Below, piece by piece: positions 18,414 through 25,362 of a stretch of DNA of 64,000 bases. The stretch spans positions 1,436,981-1,500,980 of the forward strand of contig NZ_GL636091.1 in the NCBI RefSeq assembly GCF_000186465.1, given 5' to 3'. Position numbers and translations under genes: made by a program. Numbering within the stretch: position 1 is the stretch's first letter; the number at the start of each line of letters is the position of its first letter. The notes under the pieces were generated by a model that saw only the letters and a list, made by a program, of their open reading frames with translations, ran no database searches and was not told where the DNA came from. This DNA is from Streptococcus australis ATCC 700641 (GTDB lineage: Bacteria > Bacillota > Bacilli > Lactobacillales > Streptococcaceae).

Positions 18414-18516
18414 TGAAACGTCAGTTTGTTCTCATAAGTTCGTGTCTTTAGTTGTTTTTTGAATAGGTTTAGGTTAAACTATTAACATAATTTATAAAAC
18501 ATAGGAATAATTCGAT

Positions 18517-18870
18517 ATGCTACTTTTTATCTATATGATCTATGTCATTTATTCACTATCAAAAATGAAAAGAGAAGGGAAAAGTGTCTCAATTTTCACT
18601 AAGTTGATTGTTTACGGCTTATTGATACTCTCTTTGTTTATGCTCTATTTCAGTTTTTTGTCATTTTTATTTAGCCCGTTGCCATTTTTTGGCTTTCTAG
18701 CTGCTCTTGCTATTGGCGGTATGATGCTATCTCTTAAAATAGTAATTGCCCTTGCCTTGCTTTTGCTATCTCTTAGCCTATTCTTAGATAGCAAAAATAG
18801 TGATCCGGATACGCCTCTCATTGATCATTGGTTACGATTGGGGGTTCATATTCTACTGATCATTATTTAA
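18517..18870 (+). CDS. Small hydrophobic membrane protein, unknown
   Basis: This 117-residue protein has three or four predicted membrane segments (about 2-15, 28-60, 62-90 and the C-terminus). A short basic loop KMKREGKS near 17-24 points the N-terminal region's loop to the cytoplasm. I recognise no family. It has only a weak ribosome site (AGGAA). The next gene, also a small membrane protein, begins 20 bases downstream, so the two are probably cotranscribed. Confidence 0.6.
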   Translation: MLLFIYMIYVIYSLSKMKREGKSVSIFTKLIVYGLLILSLFMLYFSFLSFLFSPLPFFGFLAALAIGGMMLSLKIVIALALLLLSLSLFLDSKNSDPDTPLIDHWLRLGVHILLIII

Positions 18871-18889
18871 GGTAAGGGAGAGTTTCATC

Positions 18890-19321
18890 ATGGGAAAGTA
18901 TATGAACCTGTTTAAGATCGTGTATCTTATTCTTTTACTTTTTGTTTTTGCGAACTTTGTATTAGGCTACAATGGTTACGCCTTTACTCCGCTCCTGTGG
19001 AATCCTTGGTTGTATCTAGGAGCTGTGACAGTTTTTTGTCATATCTGGCATCTCTTTTATCGAACTCACACAGTCAATTGGAAGAATGTAGTGGGGCTAC
19101 TTTTTAGTTTCTTTGCTAGCTTGATCTTAGTATTATTCATTGTGTTTTTCTTTAGTTTTGATGGTCATGGTTCGATAACGATTCACTCGGAGTATTATTT
19201 AAAAGAGAAGTCAATTGTCTTTCAGAGAGGTTCCCTTTTAGATGCCTTTGATGAATACCATGAGCTGGTAAATCCCTTTGTGATGAAAAAAGAGATAAAG
19301 AAAAAAGTTTATATTGATTAA
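18890..19321 (+). CDS. Small membrane protein, unknown
   Basis: This 143-residue protein has three membrane helices in the first 90 residues (about 8-25, 33-52, 62-90). A hydrophilic C-terminal tail of about 50 residues, rich in charged residues and ending EIKKKVYID, follows. GGGAGAG lies before the ATG. I do not recognise a family. The pairing with the preceding small membrane protein and their position before a NUDIX gene give no clear functional hint. Confidence 0.65.
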   Translation: MGKYMNLFKIVYLILLLFVFANFVLGYNGYAFTPLLWNPWLYLGAVTVFCHIWHLFYRTHTVNWKNVVGLLFSFFASLILVLFIVFFFSFDGHGSITIHSEYYLKEKSIVFQRGSLLDAFDEYHELVNPFVMKKEIKKKVYID

Positions 19322-19347
19322 TTGTCAATATCATAGAAAGGAAATAT

Positions 19348-19815
19348 ATGTCACGTACAACGCCTACTATACTGTGCAATCTTTGCATGGTCGAAGATCT
19401 TGAAAATGGGAAAGTAGTCCTCCAATACCGCTCACCTGAAAAGACTCACTGGGCTGGCTATGCTTTTCCTGGAGGCCATATCGAAGAAGGAGAGAGTCTA
19501 GTAGAGTCTGTCATCCGTGAAGTCTACGAAGAGACAGGACTGACAATTGCAGATCCAAAACTGGTCGCAGTTAAAGACTGGGAGCCAGATGAGGGAGGCC
19601 GCTATATTGTCTTTTGCTATAAAGCGACAGAATTTTCAGGCCAGCTTAGATCATCTGAAGAAGGAGAAGTTTCTTGGGTTGAGAAGGACCAATTAGAAAA
19701 GTTGAACTTGTCCTACGACATGCTTCCTCTGCTGGAAGTGATGGAAGACCCAGATTTATCCGAGTACTATTATCGTAAACGAACAGATGATGGTTGGGAA
19801 AAATTTCGCTATTAA
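19348..19815 (+). CDS. NUDIX hydrolase, MutT/8-oxo-dGTPase-like
   Basis: This 155-residue protein carries a complete Nudix box (GX5EX7REUXEEXGU) beginning GGHIEEGES near residue 40, including REVYEETG. It would bind Mg2+ and cleave a nucleoside diphosphate bond; clean-up of oxidised dGTP is the usual assignment for this subgroup. The ribosome site AAAGGAAA is well placed. The C-terminal tail SEYYYRKRTDDGWEKFRY is typical of streptococcal MutT-like proteins. Confidence 0.9.
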   Translation: MSRTTPTILCNLCMVEDLENGKVVLQYRSPEKTHWAGYAFPGGHIEEGESLVESVIREVYEETGLTIADPKLVAVKDWEPDEGGRYIVFCYKATEFSGQLRSSEEGEVSWVEKDQLEKLNLSYDMLPLLEVMEDPDLSEYYYRKRTDDGWEKFRY

Positions 19816-19845
19816 GGAGTTAGGTAACACTAGCTCTTTTCTTAT
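19815..19845 (+). terminator. Weak hairpin after the NUDIX gene
   Basis: GAGTTAG pairs with CTAGCTC around GTAACA and is followed by TTTTCTT. Confidence 0.45.
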
Positions 19846-19920
19846 TCTTGTAAGAAGTGGAAAAAAATAGTATGATGGAAGAGTTTAGGAATACCTTATA
19901 TAGGGGGAAGAGGTTTTAAC

Positions 19921-20325
19921 ATGAAGGATTTTCACTTTGATGCCATTGCTGCATTTGAAAATTACGAGATCGAAACCATGAGAGATGGCCATGTTGTTGT
20001 GACAACGAAGGTCGTTGAATCATCTCTTAATTATTATGGAAACGCGCACGGTGGCTATCTCTTTACCCTGTGTGACCAGATCAGTGGCTTGGTCGTCATT
20101 TCGCAGGGAGTAGATGGTGTAACCTTGCAGTCTTCCATTAATTATTTGAAAGCAGGCCGCCTAGGAGATGTCCTAACGATTCACGGGGAATGTGTCCACA
20201 GTGGTCGGACAACTCGGGTTGTCGATGTCGATATTACCAATCAGGAAGGTGCCAATGTCTGTAAGGCCACCTTTACCATGTTTGTAACGGGAGAAAGAGA
20301 TGAATCAGCAAAAGTACGCATTTAA
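19921..20325 (+). CDS. PaaI-type hotdog thioesterase
   Basis: This 134-residue hotdog-fold protein has the catalytic region YYGNAHGGYLFTLCDQ (about 39-54), with the Asn and the HGG turn typical of PaaI/YigI acyl-CoA thioesterases. It hydrolyses an acyl- or aryl-CoA in the cytoplasm; the natural substrate is unknown. Its 3' end overlaps the next gene by 26 bases, implying coupled translation. A GGGGGAAGAGG ribosome site precedes it. Confidence 0.85.
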   Translation: MKDFHFDAIAAFENYEIETMRDGHVVVTTKVVESSLNYYGNAHGGYLFTLCDQISGLVVISQGVDGVTLQSSINYLKAGRLGDVLTIHGECVHSGRTTRVVDVDITNQEGANVCKATFTMFVTGERDESAKVRI

Positions 20326-21052
20326 AAACTATATTTTTGATTTTTATGGAACCTTGGTCGATATCGAAACCGATGAGTCGAGTCCAGTCTTGTGGGAGAC
20401 CATGGCCCAAATCTACCAATCCTATGGTGCTCATTATACAGGGGAAAGCCTGCAAGCACGCTATAAGGAGTTGGTGAAGCAAGCTGAGGAAAGTATCGCT
20501 AAGGAAAAACAAGTCACTTATCCGGAGATTGACTTGACCGTGATCTTTGTTCAACTTTATCTAGAAAGTCATCCAACAGGAGCCAGTGTCCATCATCTCA
20601 AAGAGTGGGGGCGTTTGATTGCTCGGACCTTCCGTGTTCTCTCTCGCAAACGCTTGGAGCTTTACCCACACACGAAAGAAGTCTTAGAAAATATGAAGGC
20701 TGCAGGTTGTCGGCTCTATCTCTTATCTAATGCACAAGCGGACTTTACCAACCCAGAGATTGATTTGCTCGGCTTGAGAGAGATTTTCCATGATATTTAT
20801 CTGTCGTCAGATGCTGGGATTCGCAAACCTCAGTCCGAATTTCTCGTGAAAGTCATCAAAGAACACCAGTTGAATCCTGATAAAACGGTTATGGTAGGGA
20901 ATGACTTCACTACAGATGTAGCTGTAGCGAAAAGTATTGGTATGCAAAGTATCTTGATCAATACCTTCCCATACTCTGAAGAAGAACTACGAGATAGGAG
21001 TCAAGCAGGAGTACGCGTGATTCGAGGTATTCAAGAATTACAAGAAGATTAA
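20300..21052 (+). CDS. HAD-like hydrolase
   Basis: This 250-residue haloacid dehalogenase superfamily protein has motif I DFYGTLVD near 15-22 with the nucleophilic Asp, motif II LLSNA near 138, a Lys in IRKPQ near 173, and motif III VGNDFTTDV near 202. The helical cap (about 25-110) marks subfamily I phosphatases. It is translated from an ATG inside the end of the thioesterase gene. The substrate is probably a small phosphorylated metabolite. Confidence 0.88.
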   Translation: MNQQKYAFKNYIFDFYGTLVDIETDESSPVLWETMAQIYQSYGAHYTGESLQARYKELVKQAEESIAKEKQVTYPEIDLTVIFVQLYLESHPTGASVHHLKEWGRLIARTFRVLSRKRLELYPHTKEVLENMKAAGCRLYLLSNAQADFTNPEIDLLGLREIFHDIYLSSDAGIRKPQSEFLVKVIKEHQLNPDKTVMVGNDFTTDVAVAKSIGMQSILINTFPYSEEELRDRSQAGVRVIRGIQELQED

Positions 21053-21069
21053 AGGTTATCATCGATTCT

Positions 21070-21095
21070 AGGAGGCCGAGTTGCCTCCTCTTTTG
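21070..21095 (+). terminator. Intrinsic terminator after the HAD gene
   Basis: AGGAGGC/GCCTCCT stem with a CGAGTT loop, followed by CTTTTG. Confidence 0.8.
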
Positions 21096-21121
21096 TACAA
21101 AATGCTAGAGTTGAGCAGTAT

Positions 21122-21150
21122 TTGTCAAATTTTCCCTTTCATGGTATACT
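21122..21150 (+). promoter_or_regulatory. Promoter of the zinc-ribbon gene
   Basis: TTGTCA (21122-21127) and TATACT (21145-21150) are 17 bases apart with a TG extension. Because the -10 abuts the ATG at 21151, that ATG cannot be the start, and the ATG at 21181 is used. Confidence 0.8.
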
Positions 21151-21180
21151 ATGGGAGTTAATTTTGCTAAGGAGATTGAA

Positions 21181-21516
21181 ATGAATAACTTACCAAACTG
21201 TCCAAAATGTCATTCAGAATATGTCTATGAAGATGGAGCCCTCTTGGTCTGTCCAGAATGTGCTTATGAATGGAACCCAGCTGAAGTCGTTGAAGAAGAT
21301 GGTGTCGTTGCGATTGATGCCAATGGAAACAAATTGGCTGATGGGGATACCGTCACCTTAATCAAAGACTTGAAAGTCAAGGGTGCACCAAAAGATTTGA
21401 AACAAGGAACGCGCGTGAAAAACATTCGCATTGTTGAAGGCGACCACAACATTGATTGCAAGATTGATGGATTTGGCGCAATGAAACTCAAATCAGAATT
21501 TGTGAAGAAGATCTAA
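21181..21516 (+). CDS. Zinc-ribbon protein, YjdM/PhnA-like
   Basis: This 111-residue protein has an N-terminal zinc ribbon (CPKC near 6-9 and CPEC near 24-27) and a C-terminal beta-barrel domain with [14 protein letters not shown]. This is the YjdM family, named PhnA although it does not hydrolyse phosphonoacetate. Its exact role is unknown. AAGGAG lies 5-6 bases before the ATG at 21181, and the promoter position confirms this start. Confidence 0.9.
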   Translation: MNNLPNCPKCHSEYVYEDGALLVCPECAYEWNPAEVVEEDGVVAIDANGNKLADGDTVTLIKDLKVKGAPKDLKQGTRVKNIRIVEGDHNIDCKIDGFGAMKLKSEFVKKI

Positions 21517-21572
21517 GAATAAGAAGAAATAGTTCTTTATAAAGTATACAAATTAATTAATTGAGTTGTTTA

Positions 21573-21729
21573 AGTTTAAAAGGAACTTTCCGCTGTGAGA
21601 AAAGTACTTGAAACAGTATTGTTTCAAGTACTCGGGAGTTTTGAAACTTTAGGTTCAAAACTAAGTCATGGAACTTCGAAGAAGTTCGCTGACGTCCGTC
21701 TTCACTTAAGGAAAGTTCCTGATTAAACT
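21573..21729. repeat. ~160-bp structured intergenic repeat, copy B
   Basis: The ends AGTTTAAAAGGAACTTTCC and the reverse complement of GGAAAGTTCCTGATTAAACT form imperfect 19-20-bp inverted termini. Three internal hairpins follow: GTACTTGAAAC...GTTTCAAGTAC, GTTTTGAAAC...GTTCAAAAC, and GGAACTTCGAAGAAGTTC. It is inverted relative to copy A at 4841-5002 and matches it over nearly the full length. It lies between the zinc-ribbon gene and a terminator-like stem. No coding potential is seen. Confidence 0.75.
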
Positions 21730-21752
21730 GAAGGGCCTAGCCCTTTTCTTTC
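21729..21752 (+). terminator. Hairpin before the Pr6Pr gene
   Basis: AAGGGC/GCCCTT stem with a CTA loop, followed by TTCTTTC. It directly follows repeat copy B and ends 12 bases before the next ATG. Confidence 0.5.
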
Positions 21753-21763
21753 AGGAGAATACT

Positions 21764-22402
21764 ATGAAATTCAAACTATTATTTAGCTATCGTTTTCTAT
21801 TGTTTATCTTAAGTGTTATCGGTGTTTATCTACAACTCACCAAGCATGGTGGCTTTGGAATGATGCTCTATTACACCATTTTGTCCAACATGTTGGTCAT
21901 GTTCTTTATGGGGGACATGGTCTGGCGCATGCTTCGTGGTCGTTCAACCCAGACCCAGGGCTATCTTCGCTTGAAGGGTGGTGTCACCATGTCTATCATG
22001 ATCACCTGTGTCATCTACCACTTTATGCTAGCACCCATCGCGACACCTGAGAAGTTTTACCGCTTGGAAAACTTCCTCTGTCACTACATTGTTCCCTTGA
22101 TGTTCTTCTTTGATACCCTGGTGATTGATAAACCTAAACAATACCGTAAGTCGGATCCATTAGCTTGGACCTTGCTTCCTTTGCTCTATATGGTCTTTGC
22201 TCTTCTCAACGGTTTGGTCCTTAAATGGCCAGTACCTGGCGCTAAAGACAGTCCTTTCCCTTATTTCTTTATCAATGTCAATCGTTTTGGCTGGCTCTAT
22301 GTCGCTAAGATGGCGACTATCATTTTTATCGCTTATTTACTAGCTGGATGTGGCCTGTTTGCCCTGAAGAGGATTGGTAAAAAAGGAACAGATCATTATT
22401 AA
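21764..22402 (+). CDS. Pr6Pr family membrane protein
   Basis: This 212-residue protein has six predicted helices, and the opening FSYRFLLFILSVIGVYLQL fits the Pr6Pr family (FAR-17a/AIG1-like, six-helix). Conserved stretches YYTILSNMLV (about 36-45) and CHYIVPLMFFFD (about 108-119) support it. The biochemical role is unknown. TCAGGAGAA precedes the start. The pyrimidine attenuator begins 100 bases later. Confidence 0.75.
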   Translation: MKFKLLFSYRFLLFILSVIGVYLQLTKHGGFGMMLYYTILSNMLVMFFMGDMVWRMLRGRSTQTQGYLRLKGGVTMSIMITCVIYHFMLAPIATPEKFYRLENFLCHYIVPLMFFFDTLVIDKPKQYRKSDPLAWTLLPLLYMVFALLNGLVLKWPVPGAKDSPFPYFFINVNRFGWLYVAKMATIIFIAYLLAGCGLFALKRIGKKGTDHY

Positions 22403-22457
22403 AGAGAAGATTTGTTGATAAGAATCCGAACATTAGTAGAAAAAAATAAGTTTTTTC

Positions 22458-22486
22458 TTGCATCCCTCTATAAACTGTGATATAGT
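22458..22486 (+). promoter_or_regulatory. pyr operon promoter
   Basis: TTGCAT (22458-22463) and TATAGT (22481-22486) are 17 bases apart with a TGA extension before the -10. Confidence 0.75.
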
Positions 22487-22500
22487 ATGGATAATTAAAT

Positions 22501-22626
22501 AGTCCTTTAATCCTGTCCCGTGAGGCAGGCAAGGAGTCTGATCAAAATAAGGGGTGAACTAGATGCGTTCTAGGTCTTATCTCTTAGTATTTTTCTGAAG
22601 CCTCCTTGATAAAGGGAGGCTTTTTT
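22501..22626 (+). promoter_or_regulatory. PyrR-dependent attenuator
   Basis: The leader begins with the PyrR-binding stem: TCCTTTAA (22503) pairs with the AAGGAG side (22531) around a GTCCCGTGAGGC loop, matching the conserved anti-antiterminator. A GC-rich terminator (AAGCCTCC/GGAGGCTT, 22598-22622, then T6) ends the leader 20 bases before pyrR. With UMP-bound PyrR, termination is favoured (family knowledge). This is the only such element I see; none occurs before pyrB or the carA-like gene. Confidence 0.92.
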
Positions 22627-22646
22627 CTATCAATTAGGAGGAAAAG

Positions 22647-23168
22647 ATGAAGATCAAAGAAGTCGTTGATGATCTGACCATGAAGCGTGCTATTACTCGC
22701 ATCACTTATGAAATCATCGAACGGAATAAGGATCTGAGCCAAATTGTTTTGGTAGGGATCAAAACTCGTGGCGTATTCATTGCCAATCGCATCAAAGAAC
22801 GGTTAGCACAACTAGAACAAATAGAAGTTCCAGTCTGTGAATTGGATACCAAGCCTTTCCGTGATGATATTAAAGTAACAGAAGATTCAACCGTTTTACC
22901 AGTAGATATTACTGGCAAAGATGTCATCCTGATTGATGATGTCCTTTATACAGGTCGGACCATTCGAGCAGCTATCGATAATCTTGTCAGTCGTGGACGT
23001 CCATCGCGTGTCAGCCTGGCAGTCCTTGTGGATCGTGGTCATAGAGAATTGCCGATCCGACCAGATTATGTTGGAAAGAACATTCCAACAAGTCGATCAG
23101 AGGAAATCATTGTTGAGATGACTGAGCTGGATGGTCAAGATCGCATCTTGATCGAGGTGAGTGAATAA
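22647..23168 (+). CDS. pyrR: PyrR regulator / uracil phosphoribosyltransferase
   Basis: This 173-residue bifunctional protein binds the pyr leader RNA and has weak uracil phosphoribosyltransferase activity. The PRPP loop [16 protein letters not shown] (about 94-109) and the family motif [20 protein letters not shown] (about 126-145) are intact. TTAGGAGGAAA is the ribosome site, 20 bases beyond the attenuator. It controls this cluster and probably other pyr genes elsewhere. Confidence 0.97.
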   Translation: MKIKEVVDDLTMKRAITRITYEIIERNKDLSQIVLVGIKTRGVFIANRIKERLAQLEQIEVPVCELDTKPFRDDIKVTEDSTVLPVDITGKDVILIDDVLYTGRTIRAAIDNLVSRGRPSRVSLAVLVDRGHRELPIRPDYVGKNIPTSRSEEIIVEMTELDGQDRILIEVSE

Positions 23169-23191
23169 GGTAGTTTTCAAATCGTCGCTAT

Positions 23192-23222
23192 ATACAGGAG
23201 TGACTGAGGGAGCTTCCTGTAT
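23192..23222 (+). promoter_or_regulatory. Hairpin between pyrR and pyrB
   Basis: ATACAGGA/TCCTGTAT, 8-bp stem with a 15-base loop, followed only by CGTTTT. It may weaken read-through or stabilise the RNA; it lacks the PyrR-binding consensus. Confidence 0.4.
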
Positions 23223-23261
23223 CGTTTTCACATATGCATATCTTTGGAATGGAGTTACAAC

Positions 23262-24179
23262 ATGTCTACAAATCAAATCGCACTTAAAAACCTTGTCTCA
23301 ATGGAAGCTTTATCAAACGAAGAAGTTATGGCTTTGATTAAGCGTGGAATCGAGTTTAAAAATGGAGCAAAGGCTCATTATGACGAGCAACATATCGTGT
23401 CTAATCTCTTCTTTGAGTCGTCAACACGTACGCACAAAGCATTTGAAGTGGCTGAGTTGAAATTGGGTTGTGATCTCCTTGACTTTGATGTGAAAACGAG
23501 CTCTGTAAACAAGGGTGAAACTCTCTATGATACGATTTTGACCATGTCAGCTCTCGGAGTAGATATCTGCGTCATCCGTCACCCAGAAGTAGACTACTAC
23601 AAGCAATTGATTGAAAGTCCAACCATCACAGCCTCAATTGTCAACGGGGGAGATGGGTCTGGTCAACACCCAAGCCAAAGTTTACTAGACTTGATGACCA
23701 TCTATCAAGAGTTTGGTCACTTTGATGGTTTGAAGGTTTGTATCGCTGGTGACTTGGATCACTCACGGGTTGCAAAATCCAATATGCAAATCTTGAAACG
23801 CTTGGGCGCAACCCTCTACTTTGCTGGTCCAGACGAGTGGAGAAGTGCGGAGTTCGAAGAATATGGAACCTTTGTGACGATTGATGAAGTCATTGAAGAG
23901 GTCGATGTCATGATGTTCCTCCGTGTGCAACACGAGCGTCATGACTATGAGTCTCTCTTCTCAAAAGAGAACTACCATCGTTTGCATGGGTTGACACAAG
24001 AACGCTATGATCGTATGAAAGACACAGCTATCTTGATGCACCCAGCTCCAGTAAACCGTGATGTGGAGATTGCTGACCACTTGGTAGAAGCTCCTAAATC
24101 ACGCATCGTGGAGCAAATGACCAATGGTGTCTTTGTCCGCATGGCGATCATCGAAGCGGTTTTAGCTGGACGTAAATAA
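23262..24179 (+). CDS. pyrB: Aspartate carbamoyltransferase catalytic subunit
   Basis: This 305-residue enzyme joins carbamoyl phosphate and aspartate in the second step of pyrimidine synthesis. The carbamoyl-phosphate loop [13 protein letters not shown] (about 49-61), the SSVNKGET loop near 82, HPSQSLLD near 134, LRVQHERH near 222 and HPAPVNRD near 260 are present. The ATG at 23262 has GGAG 7 bases upstream; a TTG six codons earlier is less likely. The enzyme looks intact, which contrasts with the degenerate carbamoyl-phosphate synthase genes that follow. Confidence 0.96.
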   Translation: MSTNQIALKNLVSMEALSNEEVMALIKRGIEFKNGAKAHYDEQHIVSNLFFESSTRTHKAFEVAELKLGCDLLDFDVKTSSVNKGETLYDTILTMSALGVDICVIRHPEVDYYKQLIESPTITASIVNGGDGSGQHPSQSLLDLMTIYQEFGHFDGLKVCIAGDLDHSRVAKSNMQILKRLGATLYFAGPDEWRSAEFEEYGTFVTIDEVIEEVDVMMFLRVQHERHDYESLFSKENYHRLHGLTQERYDRMKDTAILMHPAPVNRDVEIADHLVEAPKSRIVEQMTNGVFVRMAIIEAVLAGRK

Positions 24180-24191
24180 TATGTAAAAGAG

Positions 24192-24246
24192 AAAGGAGAA
24201 GTGAGAGAGTCTACAAAAAGGTGGTCTTTTCTCACTTTTCTTTTTG
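24192..24246 (+). terminator. Stem-loop after pyrB
   Basis: AGAAGTGAGA pairs with TTCTCACTTTTCT across a 22-base loop, followed by TTTTTGAG. Partial termination here would lower expression of the carA-like gene. Confidence 0.55.
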
Positions 24247-24264
24247 AGTTTGTAAGGAGAATTT

Positions 24265-25362
24265 ATGGTAAAACGTCTCTTAGTATTAGAAGATGGGACG
24301 GTTTTTGAAGGAACTGGTTTTGGAGCTGATACCTATGTCAGTGGGGAATTGGTCTTAAATTCTGCCATGACGGGTTATCAAGAATTGATTACCGATCAAT
24401 CCTATAAGGGTCAAATATTAGCCTTTACTTTTCCAGTTATTGGAACAACAGGAATCAATCGAGATGATTACGAATCGATTTTTCCAGGTTGTCTAGCTGT
24501 GGTAGTGAACCAATTAGCGAGCCATCCCAGTAATTGGCGCAAACAGTTGTCCTTGGATGCCTATCTGAAGAAACACAACATTCCAGGAATTCAAGGAGTC
24601 GATACCAGAAGGCTGGCTAAAATTGTTTCTAAGTATGGGAGTATGAAGGCTACAGTGGTTAATGAAGGGGATGCGATTGAGCATATCCTAGATCAACTTC
24701 GAGCAACCGTCCTACCTTTTGACCAAGTCCGTCAAGTGTCAACCAAAACCCCTTATGCAGCGCCAGGATTTGGAAAGAGTATTGTCTTGATCGATCTGGG
24801 CTTGCGTCATTCGGTTTTACGTCAATTAATCGCGAGAGGATGTAATGTAACGGTTGTTCCTTATTCCGTTAAATTGAAAGAATTGAAGGATTTGCAACCG
24901 GATGGGATTATTCTATCCAGTGGTCCAGGGAATCCCCATCATATTGATAGTATTTGCCAGGTCATTGCTAAAAATGATCCTCATATACCGATTATGGGAA
25001 TCGGCTTGGGGGCAGAATTACTGGCCCTTGCCCACGGAGGCAGCCTCAACAACCTAAAAAGGCCTCATCGAGGACTCAACATTCCAGTAAAAGAGGTTGC
25101 TACTGGGAAGGTCGAAATTACTAGCCAGAATCACCAGTACAACATTGAACGCGATACCCTTCCACTTGATTTTCTGATTACCCATGAGGAGCTTCATGAT
25201 CACTCTATCGAGGCTTTTCGTCACCGCTATCTTCCCTTGATTGGTGTCCTCTATCAAATTGAGTCCAGTCCAGGACCAAGAGAAAGTCTCTATTTCTATG
25301 ATGAATTTATGGATCTGATTGAAAGTAAATTAGACAAAAGAAGGGAGGAGTTATGGTCATGA
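24265..25362 (+). CDS. CarA-like protein with inactivated glutaminase site
   Basis: The 365 residues align over the whole length with the small subunit of carbamoyl-phosphate synthase. The N-terminal domain (about 1-150, with MTGYQELITDQSYKG) and the class I amidotransferase domain (about 170-345, with LSSGPGNP) are recognisable. The catalytic triad is broken: the nucleophile elbow reads GIGLGAE, so Cys is Gly247 (codon 25003) and the following HQ is AE (250-251). The HPE motif reads QIE (331-333), so the catalytic His is Gln while Glu remains. It cannot release ammonia from glutamine by the known mechanism. The frame has no stop or shift, and its ribosome site (AAGGAGAA) is good. The next gene overlaps by 4 bases. 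Confidence 0.9.
   Translation: MVKRLLVLEDGTVFEGTGFGADTYVSGELVLNSAMTGYQELITDQSYKGQILAFTFPVIGTTGINRDDYESIFPGCLAVVVNQLASHPSNWRKQLSLDAYLKKHNIPGIQGVDTRRLAKIVSKYGSMKATVVNEGDAIEHILDQLRATVLPFDQVRQVSTKTPYAAPGFGKSIVLIDLGLRHSVLRQLIARGCNVTVVPYSVKLKELKDLQPDGIILSSGPGNPHHIDSICQVIAKNDPHIPIMGIGLGAELLALAHGGSLNNLKRPHRGLNIPVKEVATGKVEITSQNHQYNIERDTLPLDFLITHEELHDHSIEAFRHRYLPLIGVLYQIESSPGPRESLYFYDEFMDLIESKLDKRREELWS

Noticed and set aside
23221..23236. A TGTGAAAACGATAC stretch (minus strand) before pyrB as a cre site
   Set aside because: The 3' half does not match the consensus, and position downstream of the operon promoter makes it unlikely.
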